This document shows, piece by piece, positions 35,936 through 47,132 of a stretch of 64,000 nucleotides of DNA. A program made the translations under genes and the position numbers. The DNA is taken from NCBI GenBank assembly GCA_950295325.1, contig OX485803.1:39261554-39325553 (forward strand). Reading direction: 5' to 3'. Within the stretch, counting starts at the first letter, position 1, and every line of letters begins with the position of its first letter. This DNA is from Polytrichum commune. Taxonomy: Eukaryota > Streptophyta > Polytrichopsida > Polytrichales > Polytrichaceae. The notes under the pieces were generated by a model. That model was not told where the DNA came from. It ran no database searches and saw only the letters and a program-made list of their open reading frames with translations.

Positions 35936-36167
35936 CACTAAAAATGATGTCTAGTGTCATTTACTAATTGGGAACTATGCAATGTTGTATCTTTCTACTA
36001 TTGATGTATTTTTTTTACCTAGTGAAGTTGTTGATGTTTTATGATGTCCAAACAACTAATCTAACGTTTGTTGGTAAAAAATTACATCAATAGTAACAAG
36101 ACACAACATTGCATACTTCCCGCATACTTCCCGCAAAAGTAAGGGACACTATATGTCATACTTAGTG
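35936..36167. mobile_element. Foldback MITE with family 1-like ends
   Basis: Long inverted arms: left CTATGCAATGTTGTATCTTT then CTACTATTGATGTA; right, inverse, with TACATCAATAGTAACAAGAC then ACAACATTGCATA. Ends CACTAAAAATGATGTCTAGT and ACTTAGTG are flanked by TA (35934-35935, 36168-36169). The interior is unlike the main family 1 copies. Confidence 0.7.
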
Positions 36168-36310
36168 TAGCGGTCGGTTCCTCCGGTTGTGGCCACCTGC
36201 CCGTGGAGAAATGAAAAAAATAGTCCACCAAAAGCCAAGATTCAGTGACACACGAGTTCCAAGTTCCTGTAGCTAGAAGAGAGAAGAATAAAGAATTATG
36301 GGAGGAGGTA

Positions 36311-37713
36311 CAGTCTATCCCCCATAAAACGACACTCGATAATACAACCCTCAATTATACAACACATTTCCCGTAGACCAACCTTTCTACTGTCAATGTA
36401 GCCAAAACTAAGACTATGACGTTCGTAATATAACCATTTTTTAGGCCCAATTTGTCATATAATGGAGGTAATTAATGTGTGTGTGTGTTGTGGGACCCAC
36501 ATCTTGATTCGTCTTGGGATCGGGGAGTACATACTGAATTCATCTATGAGTTAGTTTAACTCAACTCAAGTTCGTTGTTTTAAGAAACCATGGTTTCAAA
36601 ACAAACATCGCAATTTTGAGTCTTTGGATTTGGGTGAAACTTAAAGAGTTTAACACTCGTTGGATCTGTAGACTATAATTCTGTAGTTGTTGATTTTTCT
36701 TCTTGATTCAAACCTTGTCCTCACACCTCGATTTGATGTCTCTTTGGATTGGAAATTTCAAGTTCTTACCAATTCGAATTGCTGGATTTGCCCATGCCAC
36801 TGTTCAATTTCTTGGTTCCGGAGGTGTTGGCAGTCTTGAGTGATGGATGCTTATTATTTTGGTTATAATTTCAACAATTTTGGTGTTGATGACCATGCTT
36901 GCACACAAAACAACTTGCGCATAATTTGGTAAGCACCGACATCCTTTGCATTGGTTATGGCACCGGAAGATGTTTACAATATGGATGAAATTGGTTTGTC
37001 TCATCGTACCCAACCAAACAAAAAACACTAGTGCAAGGAAAAGTTCATGTGTGCTAAATCCATAAGGACCATCTCACTCTTTCTTTTTTTGTAAACACAA
37101 TATGCATTGACAAGTTGAAACCTATGATTATTTACACACTCAACATGCTTTGGAAGGTGGTTGCCTACAAATTATGTGTGGTGGTTTGCAGGGAGGGGAA
37201 TGATGTGGATGACCAACCGACACCAATAGTCAAGCTTACTGAAGACAATGAGTATGCCCAATTACTATCAAACCTTATAGTGGAGCATCCTTTGGAGATT
37301 GCAGTTGTAGATGTGATGAACATACATTCTATTATGTATAAATTGAATAAGATGTCAATTTCCAACATCAACAAACATTCATCAAAGATAATTGATTCTT
37401 ACTTTCGTAGTGTGATATATGGTGAAGACATCATCATGGGACTATATTTTAACTTAGCTCCATATTATGTGACCACTAATGTTGTGAGCATATTTCTTAA
37501 ATAGAAATGTTGTTCATACTCACGTATCTCATTGTGTATACAATAAAAAAAATGCTACATGAAATTGGCCATTTTCTTGGAGGAACTCAATAGTATGACA
37601 TTTGAGGCCCAAATGTCATATTATGCAGGATACGACATTCATATAATACGATATTGAGATAATATGATAATTTCTTGCGTGACCAAACGTGTCATATTAA
37701 AGGGGGAGAACTT
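36311..37713 (+). mobile_element. Tigger element B2, internally deleted relative of B1
   Basis: The left end CAGTCTATCCCCCATAAAAC and the right end, read inward, AGTTCTCCCCCTTTAATATG, flanked by TA. It matches B1 at both ends, but about 0.7 kb of the B1 transposase (catalytic core, roughly 31256-31943) is missing. The join lies at 37190-37197, after TGTGTGGTGGTTTGCAG. The remaining C-terminal frame (37115-37504) has GNDVDDQPTPIVKLTEDNEY and NINKHSSKIIDSYFRSV. Confidence 0.8.
37115..37504 (+). pseudogene. Fragment of Tigger-type transposase (B2)
   Basis: About 129 codons open. The first 27 residues derive from before the deletion (LWKVVAYKLCVVVCRE) and the rest from the C-terminal tail. It matches B1 residues around 31946-32190 but with fewer stops. 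It contains no catalytic motif. It reads on to VVSIFLK and a TAG. Confidence 0.7.
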
Positions 37714-38262
37714 ACCTTACTTAATTGTGTCCAACTTTCCCTGGAAAAGAGGTTCAAGCATTAAGAACATGGCAACACATAACACAACAAACAAAGCACA
37801 ACAATCCTACCTCTTTAACATGACATGTTTGGGGCACATGATAATTGTTGCATTATCAAGTGTCACATATTCAATAATATGACAAATTGGACATTTTTTT
37901 CATATTGACAAGGTATTTCCTGAAAACACGCATTTGATATTTTGCCACATTAAAAATCGAATATTCTTCTAGATGTCTTTACAAATGTGCAAATTTCTCT
38001 CGTGAAATCTATGTGGACTTGAAGGAAGAATTGATAGTCCATTGATGTTGCCACTTCAAATGAGCAACATATATCTCATTGAGCTTTTCCAACATGGCCT
38101 CCAATTTCAAAACGTGTGCAAGAGTAAACTTTAATGGGTTTGTCATAAAAAATGTAGCTAACAATTAAGCATGATGTTGAGCATTTTGTTAATTTCATAA
38201 TAAGTGAAGGTCTCTCATCAACATCTAAAGAATTCAAGGGCTATGCATTAAGGTTAGAACCA

Positions 38263-38634
38263 CACTAAATGTCACCCTAGTGTCATATGATATTTTATGT
38301 CACTATGGTAACTTTTTGGATGGCTCTTCTTATGAATAAGTGAACAAAATATTGTCATGGATGACGGATGAGTTCATCCATTGGCCAAAACCCAATCTGC
38401 TCTTGTCAACAACTTGTGATGAAATACTGTCATGAATGATTGACATTTGGATAAAAGCTCACTTGATCAGTGACAGTAATTGAACGCTATAAATATGTAA
38501 TCCCCCAAAAAAAATTACAAGGAATGACAAATAATGTTGGGTTAACATTTAGCATTGGTAATAATACACCACAATTTATAATTAGTATTGAGCAAGACAA
38601 TTAGAATTGGTACCACTAAATATCATACTTAGTG
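38263..38634. mobile_element. MITE family 1, copy 3
   Basis: Collinear with 544-916: TGGTAACTTTTTGGATGGC, ATCCATTGGCCAAAACCC, GATGAAATACTGTCATGAAT. The right end CATACTTAGTG is followed by TA (38635-38636). The left terminal hairpin is damaged (CACTAAATGTCACCCTAGTG). Confidence 0.75.
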
Positions 38635-38850
38635 TAGGTGACTTTGTTCTTTGTCCCAAAGCCATATCAACCAACTTTACATGCAAAACTCAACTTCAAT
38701 GAATCTAATAAGTCTATTGGTTTTGAGATAGAGAACTTAGTTCCCATGCTTTAAAATAAAATAAAAATAAAAATAATTTAATCCACATTTCATATGTGAA
38801 TATTGACTATTGTACTTATATATGTGTGGGATATGTCATATATGCATTTA

Positions 38851-39113
38851 TTACCTCTATAATATGATTTTTTCTGGGGGGGGGGGTTCAAGAATGTCGT
38901 ATTAACAGTGTTGCAGTTGTATTATTGTGATTTTTGGGAATTTCAAACCCAAATTCCTTAAAAAATTCTCCGATTTGAATAGAAGAGAAGTTCTAATGGC
39001 CTGCAGCTTGGTGTATTTAGCTTCTATTACATCCTAGAGGTAGATTATAACTATAAAGTTTGATTTACAAAATTTGTGTCATTGTATTGAGGTTGTTGTA
39101 TTAAAGAGGTAGG
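38851..39113. mobile_element. Possible small MITE with TACCTCTTTAATA ends
   Basis: TTACCTCTATAATATGA at the left and the inverse GTTGTATTAAAGAGGTAGG at the right. Similar ends occur at 53297-53373 and on Tigger B elements (CTCCCCCTTTAATATGACAC), so it may be a Tigger-mobilised MITE. A poly-G run lies at 38876-38886. Confidence 0.45.
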
Positions 39114-39330
39114 ATTGTGTAAGGAGAGGAGTTTGGAAGCGAGTTCCCAAATTCTGAAGTCCAAAATCTTGACATGGAGGCCTTGTTATTCATTTTCTAG
39201 ATTGAGAGGCCCCTTTTCATCATAAAAATGGAAGAAAAAAAGAGATCTATGAGAAGCCAAGCCTCCGTGACTCTCATCCCTTTCTTCACATGTGACATGA
39301 AGAAAGAGATTAATGTAGAAGGTACCTAAG

Positions 39331-40757
39331 AGCAACCCCACTAGGCCAACTATTGCAGTTGGATAAAGCTTGGAATACATCAGGTTTGGTGACACCGGCT
39401 TAGTGGCCGGTCCCCGTATCCAAAATGTAGAGGCCACTAGTCCCTAGTACAAGGTTTAGCAAACCCCTACTAAAGTAGGCTTGGACCGGGTTCCAAAACT
39501 TGCCATTGCCCATGATGCATAGCTATTGGGGCATCAATATACCTTGCTCGCCCCAAAAAATATTGGGGTTGATGTCAACTCGTTTTGGATGGATGTAATC
39601 ACAACTCAATCTTGTCAACATTTTGTCATCTTGATATCATCCAAGGTCGTGTGTTGCTTGGGTTATTTTCTTGCCACTTCTTCTATGGTATGATACCCAT
39701 CATGTATTTTTGACAAATCTTTTACAAGTGACATTTGACACACCAAAGCCTTGCACCAAAGAAAATCCATATCAATTGTCACACACACCAATGAAGGTCA
39801 TAGGTAATCAACCTATTCTCTTACGTAAACAAATTAAAGCATTTTGTTGTGCAATTTTGTTATGCTTTCTTCATGATGGTAGTTGCAAAATCTATCGTGG
39901 TTTTTGCACTAGCACACAAAGCATGCTCTTTAACCTTCATGCTAAGGTGCTCCACCTTGGAAGTTTTAGCACCACAAGGGCGCAATTCAACAAACAAGGA
40001 ATCGGTAACAACTGCACGAGTGGGAGTAATAGTAGCATGACGATCCATTGGCAAAACATTAAGAGCATGCAAATCATATCCTCCTACCTTCCGCTTGGCC
40101 ACGAAGATTGCTACGAAACGAGGATAAGTTTAAGCAACAACCAACGATGTTTAAAAACGAATGTTTTCCTACATTTTTGCTTGTAAAGGTTCATAATATT
40201 CAAGACAACATCATATTTTGTTGTACTGCTCTTACCAACATCTTTGATAGTCCAATAGCAACCAATGAACCTAGCTACCACAACTTTGATGTCATCCCAC
40301 TTTGTCTCCAATGACCTTGTTGGACAATCTGCTCCTCCTTTTAGGCTTGTGACGATTGTAGTATAATGCAACAATACTCCAAAATGCAATATTTATTTGA
40401 CCGATCCCTCTCCTCGAGTCCGTGGAGGTATGCATGAAGTTTCTACAACATTGCTCCTCTTCCTCCATGCAGAAGCTACGAGCCTTCTTGGTCTTCCCAC
40501 CCGCTGTGACACCATCATCCCCATGCTTGTCATAGGGGAATTTGTCCAAAGAAAGGAAAGGTCCTTGATGCTAATGTTGTAAGGAGCTCGCCACTTGAGA
40601 CAATAATGTTGTGAATTACATTGTCAAATGCATGCCTTGAAGCTCCCTTTTGTGCCGCCGGAGCTTGGTGGACGCCACTGCTTGGTGGTCCTGGTTCTTG
40701 CATCTACGGCTTACTGTTTACCCATGTGATACCCGACCTGATAGGGTTGCTTTGACT
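39331..40757 (-). mobile_element. PIF/Harbinger-type element carrying an ORF1-like gene only
   Basis: GAGCAACCCCACTAGGCC at 39331 and, read inward from the right near 40755, AAAGCAACCCTATCAGG look like inverted ends. Between them is a broken minus-strand gene resembling the Myb/NAM-associated protein of Harbinger elements (described separately), with no DDE transposase. The end assignment is tentative; no 3-bp duplication was confirmed. Confidence 0.5.
39860..40549 (-). pseudogene. NAM-associated (Harbinger ORF1-like) protein pseudogene
   Basis: Minus strand in three frames: 40549-40292 with ARSFCMEEEEQCCRNFMHTS then TDSRRGIGQINIAFWSIVAL and YYNRHKP; 40389-40111 with CPTRSLETKWDDIKVVVARF then IGCYWTIKD and LNIMNLYKQK; and 40102-39860 with RPCGAKTSKVEHLSMKVKEH. 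The order FMHTSTD..GIGQ, RSLETKW, Y.QK and RP.GAK is that of plant proteins often annotated as NAM-associated or glutathione S-transferase T3-like, which occur in Harbinger elements. Two frameshifts break it. A DNA-binding role next to the transposase is family knowledge. Confidence 0.68.
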
Positions 40758-41639
40758 TATCTTGAGTTATTGAGTCCAAAATCTTAGCACTGAGGCATCC
40801 TTATTATTCTCATCATTGAGATGCCCGTTGTTGTGAAGTTTAAAAAATAGAAATAGATCCACCAAAAGCCAAGAATCCATGACTCTCGTGTTCCCTCCCT
40901 CTTGTGGCTAGAAGAAAGAATAATATAAAGAAAAATAGGGGGACCTAACTTAAATAACCTATCTCTAGCTAGAAAGGAGGCTCAAGGCTAGTTTAGACTA
41001 CGGTGAACAAATGCACTGGTTGGTCAAGAATTTCAACCCAAGACAAGGTTACTTAAGGCAACGACTTGTATGATGGACAAGATGGAAGGAAAAGAATTGA
41101 ATAAAAATGCCTCAAGTCAGAGTTCTCAAGAGGCCAAGTTTTTTGTATGAGGATTTGAAGTTGTTCAAGAAACTCGACCTCCGGGGACTCCCCTAGCAAA
41201 AAGTGTTGCCATGTTGGCATCCATGTTATTCTTTCATCCATGATTTAAGTTCTCCACCAGAGAAGTCTTGGCCTTAGTGTAAACCCTAGCCAATGAAGAA
41301 CATGTTTTGTAGCCAATCATATTGCTCCATTCCCCTAAATTTCTTAACCGGTGCGCACTTCTTCACCGTTGTCTAAACCGGCCCTCAAACAATAAGGACA
41401 TGACACGTCATGACATAACAAAACAAACCAAAACGCTAGTAGAAGCTGAGAAGTTACTGACAGAAGCGATGTCTCAAGTTATGGAGTCCAAAATTATGTC
41501 AACACTGATACATTCTCATCATCCTCATCACCGAGATGCCCCCTTGCCAACCAAGTGCAAAAATGGAAGAGAAGGATAATGAAAGTATATGTAATGCAGC
41601 TTAATTAATTACCTGCCTTGTTGTTTAATAACCTTGACT
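40758..41639. other. Stretch with no recognised gene
   Basis: Contains a pair of similar segments (about 40855-40915, matching 36215-36275: ATAGTCCACCAAAAGCCAAG-like then CACACGAGTTCC-like), showing a dispersed repeat of unknown type. No gene supported. Confidence 0.4.
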
Positions 41640-42149
41640 CACTACGTACTGTAAAAGAGGCTGAAGAAGCAGCAGCAGTGGCCGAGAGGGCAGAAGGGAA
41701 GAGAAGAGAAGAGAATGCTAGATAGATAGAAGGAGGGTAGGGGAGTTACTAAAGCCAGAGTTCCAAAGATAAGAGGGGGGGGGGGGGGAGGAACAACAGC
41801 AATAACAATAATAAGTCCCATTACCGAGACTGTACTACACACATACAGTACTGGGGAGCTTGGGCCGGAGGGGGAATAAGGGGGCCCACCTGGCGGTCTC
41901 TCAGTGTCCGAGTCCACTGGATCTGCCCGCGCGGGCAGCGGGCGGGAGGGGAGAGCTGCCCGGGGGGGGGAGCGAGGGAAGGAGGCGAGAGCTGGGCCAG
42001 CCAGGGGCGTGGATGCGGCACGGAAGGAAGGAAGGAAGGAAAGGGAGGAAAGGAAACGAAAGGCAGGCCAGACGAAGGGAGAGCCAACGAACGAACGAAC
42101 GAACGAAGGGAAGGGAAGGAAGGGAAGGAAAGGCAAAGGCAAAGGCACA

Positions 42150-42185
<36 letters not shown>

Positions 42186-42946
42186 CGAGGGGCACGGAGG
42201 GAGAGGGGAGAGAGAGAGAGAAGGGTGAGAGAGGGGGAGAGAGAGATAGCGAAGGGAAGGGAAGGGATTCGGGCGCGGTGCCCTCGAGTGCAAAGGCAGA
42301 GCAACCGGGCTCCTCTTCTTGCGCAACCTTTTGTCGTCATTGTTGGCGGGTGTTTTTGGAGCGTTCCACACTCCAGACGCGTCCGCTGCTGCTGCTGGGA
42401 GGAGGAGGAGGAGGAAGAAGAGGGAGCGGGGTGGTGGAGGTAGGTTGAGAATGAGGCGCAGTGAGGCCACGACGGTGCGGGTGCAGGAGGCGGTATGGCG
42501 GAGGAGAGTGGAGCGGTGGTGCGGGTGGGGATGGAGTGGAGGAGCGAGGGGGGAGTGCTGAGGAAGGGGAGCAGTGGCAGTGGAAGTGGAGGAGTGGCTG
42601 CCGTCGTGGTGGAGGAGGAGGGCGCCAGCAGCAGTCGGAGGCCGGTGGTGCTGTGGCTGGGAGGCAGGCGGAGGCGCAGTTGGAGTGGAACGGTGGCGAG
42701 GAGGAGAAAGAGGAACAGCAGCAGGGATAAGGGAGGCGAGGTCGTGAGGGACGAGGAGGAGGACGAGGAGGAAGAGGTGGCAGGGGTAAGGGTGAGAAGA
42801 CTGCTGCTGCGGCCAGGGGAAGGAGTGAAGGTGTGGAAGTAAGGTGGAATTGTCGGAGGTGGAGGTTGGAGGAGGGAGATTCATCAAGTTTGTTGCGACG
42901 GCGAGCCTGCGAGGAGGACCGCTAGTGTGGAGCAGTACCAGGGAGA
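41640..42946 (+). promoter_or_regulatory. Purine-rich leader and promoter-proximal region of the IDD gene
   Basis: From about 41.65 to 42.85 kb the plus strand is strongly G+A rich and much richer in GC than its flanks. It contains GGAA-type repeats (about 42018-42040), an AACG-type repeat (about 42087-42107), (GA)n at about 42151-42183 and more GA at 42208-42245, then GGA/GAG trinucleotide stretches to 42.8 kb. Long frames open on both strands here (Arg/Glu/Gly-rich on plus, Ser/Leu/Pro-rich on minus), which is what simple repeats produce; I do not call them genes. GA tracts next to plant developmental genes are known binding sites of BPC/GAGA-binding proteins; that role here is inference. 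No clear TATA box or transcription start could be fixed. Confidence 0.5.
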
Positions 42947-43122
42947 ATGGCAGTGAAGGTGGCGGTCACGCCAAGGGCAGCTCAGGTGCGTTGTCAGCTG
43001 CTCTCGGCTATGGTACGCCCCTAGCGGCCCCTGCTGCTACGCCAGTCGTCGACTCTTGTGGTCTCGCTGGGCTCCTCCTACCCGCCGTGAAGCAGCAGCA
43101 ACAGCAGCAAGAAGTAGAGGAA
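42947..43122 (+). other. Possible extra N-terminal exon and intron of the IDD gene
   Basis: The frame of exon 1 stays open upstream from 43122 to a TGA at 42826-42828 but contains no ATG. Just before the chosen ATG it reads QQQQQQEVEE, and some seed-plant IDD proteins (IDD7 type) have a Gln run then EEN before MSNLTSAS. An alternative model starts at the ATG 42947-42949 (MAVKVAVTPRAAQ), splices at the GT at 42986, and resumes after the AG at 43091-43092, in frame, with a 107-nt intron after a pyrimidine-containing stretch. This is inference from splice-site look and motif memory only. Confidence 0.35.
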
Positions 43123-46100
43123 ATGACATTGTCCAACTTAACAAGCGCATCGGCTGGCGAGGCGAGTGTGTCGTCGGGAAATCGCACCGATGGCACCACT
43201 CCTGGGATGCCACCGACGTCTACCCCGGCCACGCCCGCCACCACCACTGCTACTGTATCGAGTGGCCAGCCTCTTGCTGTGAAGCGTAAGCGCAATCTCC
43301 CGGGAACTCCAGGTATGCTCCACTCCCCGTCTAGCTTCCTAGGGCATTCTAGACCGATCTCCCTCGTGCTGTTTCGTGTACCACATCTAACTGCGTGCTT
43401 GCAGTCATCACGAGGTTGGAGTCGGTCACTTCTTTCCAGTCTCCCCTCTAGTCCCCCGTACAAATCTGAGCATCTGCCCCCGCCTGTTTCCGGGTTTGAT
43501 GCTCTCCCCCTCTCTCCAAACAATTCGAGCTCATGCTCCACCACAGGAAACTAGCTCCCTGCACGTGATGTGTTTGGCTCAGATAGTAGGGCGAGTCATG
43601 ATGATGTTCTTACATTTCTTAATCATTCGAATGCAAATTATACAACTTCAAGTGATGCACGAGCTGCGGGGTTAATGGCTAACTAGGTTATGGTTCGCTC
43701 TTGTGGCCGCGGAGCATGACTTTTATGCGACACTCCGGCTGATCACGTAGAACTGCTGTAACGTTACCAGCACCGTGGATTGATTGTCTGCGGGGACTCG
43801 TTTGGGAAAAGCTAGGGGAGAAAAGGACAGGTTTAGAGTGGCGTTTTGTTCCTAGTGGAATGGCATAGGTAGAGCGGGAGTATGAGAGTTTGAGTGGAGA
43901 GGTTTGAGAGTTGCCAACAGGAATGAGTGTGGGATGCAGACCCGGAGGCAGAGGTGATAGCGTTATCACCTAAAACATTAATGGCCACGAATCGATTCGT
44001 GTGCGAAATCTGTAACAAGGGGTTTCAGCGAGATCAGAACCTGCAGTTACATCGACGGGGCCATAATCTGCCCTGGAAGCTGCGGCAACGGACCAGCAAG
44101 GAGGTTCGCAAGCGCGTTTATATCTGCCCTGAGCCCTCTTGTGTGCATCACGACCCGTCGCGTGCTCTGGGCGACTTGACCGGTATCAAAAAACACTTTT
44201 GCCGAAAGCATGGCGAGAAGAAGTGGAAGTGTGACAAGTGCTCTAAGAGATACGCTGTTCAATCCGACTGGAAAGCCCACTCTAAGACTTGCGGTACTCG
44301 AGAGTACCGCTGCGATTGTGGTACTTTGTTCTCCAGGTTAGTTTCACAATGCTCAAGTCGATGCTGTTCTAATTACGGTAACCTCTTGAGATGACTGATG
44401 CAACTTGCCTACGCGCATCACAAAGCTACTCAGGAGCTTGGAAAGGATTCAAACAAAATTGTATTTTTCCAGGATGCCCAACACTTGCTGCTTGTTTCAA
44501 ATTAGAAGATGAGAGAATTCGAGTGTGCTGCTTTCGCATGATGTCGGGTTTTTTTACCTAGTTGAGACTACGAAGACGTGTGCTGATATGAGGTGAATTC
44601 CGTGTGGCAGGCGGGACAGTTTCATTACCCACCGAGCTTTCTGCGATGCTCTGGCCGAAGAGAGTGCCCGAGTGTCGGCAGGGAAGCAAGGTGGAGGACA
44701 ACCTGATGGCCTAATGGGCTCAGGTCAGTCGTCCATGTCAGTTATGGGGGCACCTTCCTCTCCTCACGGCAACAATGTGGGTCGCATGAGTGGGGATCCT
44801 CTGGCTTCTGTGGTCCCATTAGCTTCCAGAGCTGGACCCGGCCTGCCGCCTTCTATGGCAGGTCTTAGTGGTCTTAGTGAAGGAGGCATCCCTTTACTGC
44901 CTCGATGGACTCAAGGTCCTACGGGCCCTAACCCCTCTGGGACAGGCCCTAGATTGTCACTCTGGTTAGGAACGGGCCCAGGTCCTGGTCCGCCTGGGTC
45001 TCAACACATGCAGCAACTCTTGTCTGGCTCTGATGGTAATCCTCTGTTTCCAATGCAGCCCCCAAAGGGCATGCAAGGGGGATCAGGAATGCCGGGGATG
45101 ATGAATGCACTGGAGTATGATGTTCCGCAGGCACCCAGGCCGTCAAGCGGTCTTATGCCAATGAACCCCTCTGGACCTGGAAGCCTTTTTGCGACTTTGT
45201 TCGCATCAGGAGGTGGACTGCAAGGGCTTCAAGGATCGAATCCCTCTCAAAGTGGGGCCTCTGTCGGGATGGGTATCTCAGGGTTTTCGGATTTTACAGC
45301 TGGCGCCAATCGTATGGAGCGAGGGTCCTCCACTGCTGGGCTGTCTCCATCCTCGTCAGGGGGAATGACTAGCAACTCGTCCTCAGGAAATACCAATGGG
45401 GTGGGAACCTTGTCCTCAGTGTCGCCACTATTTAATCCCCAGCAGCAGCAGCAACAGCACACTGCATCCGCCCAAATGTCTGCTACAGCTTTGCTGCAAA
45501 AGGCTGCTCAAATGGGTGCTACTGCAAGTAACACTTCCCTCTTGCGTTATGGACTTGGAGGGGCTGATTCCAGTTCTATGGCCTTGTGGCAAGGTCAGCG
45601 TCAAGAGCAGCAGCAGGCACCACAGCAGCAGCAGCAGCAGCAGCAGCAGGCACCACAGCCACAGCCACAGCAACAGCAGCAGCAGCAGCAGCAACAGCAA
45701 CAACAGCAGCAGCAGCAGCAGGGGAGGACAGGTGACATCCCACTCATGTCTAACATGGCACAGCACTCACTATTAAGGCGGCCAGGCGATCTGCAGAGTG
45801 TTTCGCAGGGGCTGGGAGGTACATCATTAGGGCAAAACACCAATTTTGGAGGAGGTCAAGGAAGGCCTTCTGACAGTGCCACAAATGTGCAAGATTTCAT
45901 GAATTCTTTGTCTGGGGGTGCGGGTCTCATTGGGGGGCCATTTGGCAATATGCCCTCCATGTTTGGAAATACTACCAACATGGGAGGAATGCTGCCGCCA
46001 AGTAATCACCGGATGTCCTCAAATGATGTCCTTGCTAATAGTAACTTCAGTGGAGGGCAAGTGTTGCAAGGCATGGGTCCCTCATCTATGTTACCCGGTT

Positions 46101-46351
46101 TGGGTGGTTCCTCAAGAGGGGAGAATGATGGTAGTGACAGGTTTACTCGTGATTTCTTGGGAGTAGGAGGAGCTTCAGGGATGACAGGCGCTGCTGGAGG
46201 GGTGGGGCGTACACTTTCTCAACGAGATTTGGCTAGTATCACGTCGCTGGGTCCTGGGGTAGACCTTGGTGCATTCTTCAATCAAAGAGAGAATCTGCGA
46301 TTTGTAGGTGCAAGTGGCCATTCTCCTGGGAAATCATGGGACGCCTCGTAG
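43123..46351 (+). CDS. IDD: INDETERMINATE DOMAIN (IDD) C2H2 zinc-finger transcription factor, three exons
   Basis: Coding exons are 43123-43312, 43940-44336 and 44611-46351. Both introns are GT-AG (627 and 274 nt), with splits in phase 1 (G|AC gives Asp64) and phase 2 (AG|G gives Arg196). The joined frame is 2328 nt, 775 aa. Seen in order: an N-terminal NLTSASAGEASVSSGNR block; a basic KRKRNLPGTPD (residues 54-64); ZF1 (C85, C88, H101, H105); ZF2 (C126, C131, H149, H154); a C2HC finger (C161, C164, H177, C181); and a C2HC finger with a C-x-C start (C188, C190, H203, C207). The long C-terminus is Gly/Ser/Met-rich with polyglutamine at about 528-566, and keeps the two IDD C-terminal motifs, MSATALLQKAAQMG (485-498) and TRDFLGVGG (708-716). 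Family knowledge: IDD proteins are nuclear, bind DNA through the four fingers and contact GRAS proteins (SHR, SCR, DELLA) through the C-terminus. The start is the first in-frame ATG; coding may begin further upstream (see findings). No stop or lost zinc ligand was seen, so I infer an intact gene. Confidence 0.95.
45602..45721 (+). repeat. CAG/CAA microsatellite coding polyglutamine
   Basis: CAG-rich repeat inside exon 3 of the IDD gene, with interspersed CAA and CCA, coding two Gln runs separated by an APQPQP linker. A shorter Gln run lies at about 45440-45457. Mixed CAG/CAA use in the distal run interrupts the pure repeat. The tract sits between the two conserved C-terminal IDD motifs, so its length changes the spacing between them. 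Confidence 0.9.
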
Positions 46352-47130
46352 TGCATGTGGATGGTTGTGCCCTTGCTACCTGAGGTCAACCAGTTCACCT
46401 AGTAGGTAGATGCAATTTTGGCTACAACCAGTCTTTGCCCTTGTAATACATGGCTTGCCAGTCAGTGCCCACTTTGTAAATTGTGTCCTTACTCATGCCA
46501 TGAACACTGAGACGCTCTTCCATTCAGCTGATGGTGCATTTGAATTGTAACATAGCCCTATCAGCACCTTAAGCGTTCTTGGCCACTCTGGCGGGCCGGC
46601 TTGTTGTGCTGTTGGATTATTGTCTCCTAGTTGGTTTTACCACCTTGTAACAATTCTTTGTCAACGATTATACGCTCATTGCCCCATATCTTCATTCTGA
46701 GTACAGTGCTGATATGTTGGGAAGAGTCAGTTTGGGTTTTGTTTGCAACCCAGTCGATTGCCAATTCAGTGGCTGCCACGACCTATGTTTGCAATTTTGC
46801 AATTTAGGTCACCTTGAAAATCCATCATGTTTGAAATTCATACAGACTCCTCTCGGTCCCCGATTCCTCACAACCGTCTGGAACCCTATTTCCAAGTTCG
46901 GTCGCTTTATATCCTCACCAGCTCGTCTGTGGGCATGCACTTGAAATGTCAATGTAGTCATCACCAGGATAATCGACTTTCCTTATTCCATGGTATAGCC
47001 CTTGATCAGGCTTTTTTACCACCAATTTCACACTCACTCCCGAGCGAATGCCCCCCCACTCCACATGATTGCTTGAAATGTGAGATGCAGTATCTCTGGA
47101 GATGCCTAGACTCACTCACTTAGTCTCAAG
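46352..47130 (+). other. 3' untranslated region and downstream flank of the IDD gene
   Basis: The sequence after the TAG at 46349-46351 has no long frame for several hundred bases and contains TTGTAA-type, T-rich elements (for example around 46440, 46550 and 46645) of the sort found near plant polyadenylation sites. I saw no canonical AATAAA in 46352-46900, so the 3' end is not located. Composition remains nearer to the gene than to the AT-rich repeats until about 47.3 kb. Confidence 0.4.
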
Positions 47131-47132
47131 TT

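Noticed and set aside
41642-42887. Long open frames on both strands (up to 328 codons) in the leader of the IDD gene
   Set aside because: They consist of Ser/Leu/Pro or Arg/Glu/Gly runs produced by GA, GGAA and GGA repeats, overlap in several frames and show no domain.
43313-43554. Reading of exon 1 through to the stop at 43552-43554
   Set aside because: A GT at 43313 follows NLPGTP, and the frame resumes exactly after the AG at 43938-43939 with the conserved DPEAEVIALSP, so the extension is intron.
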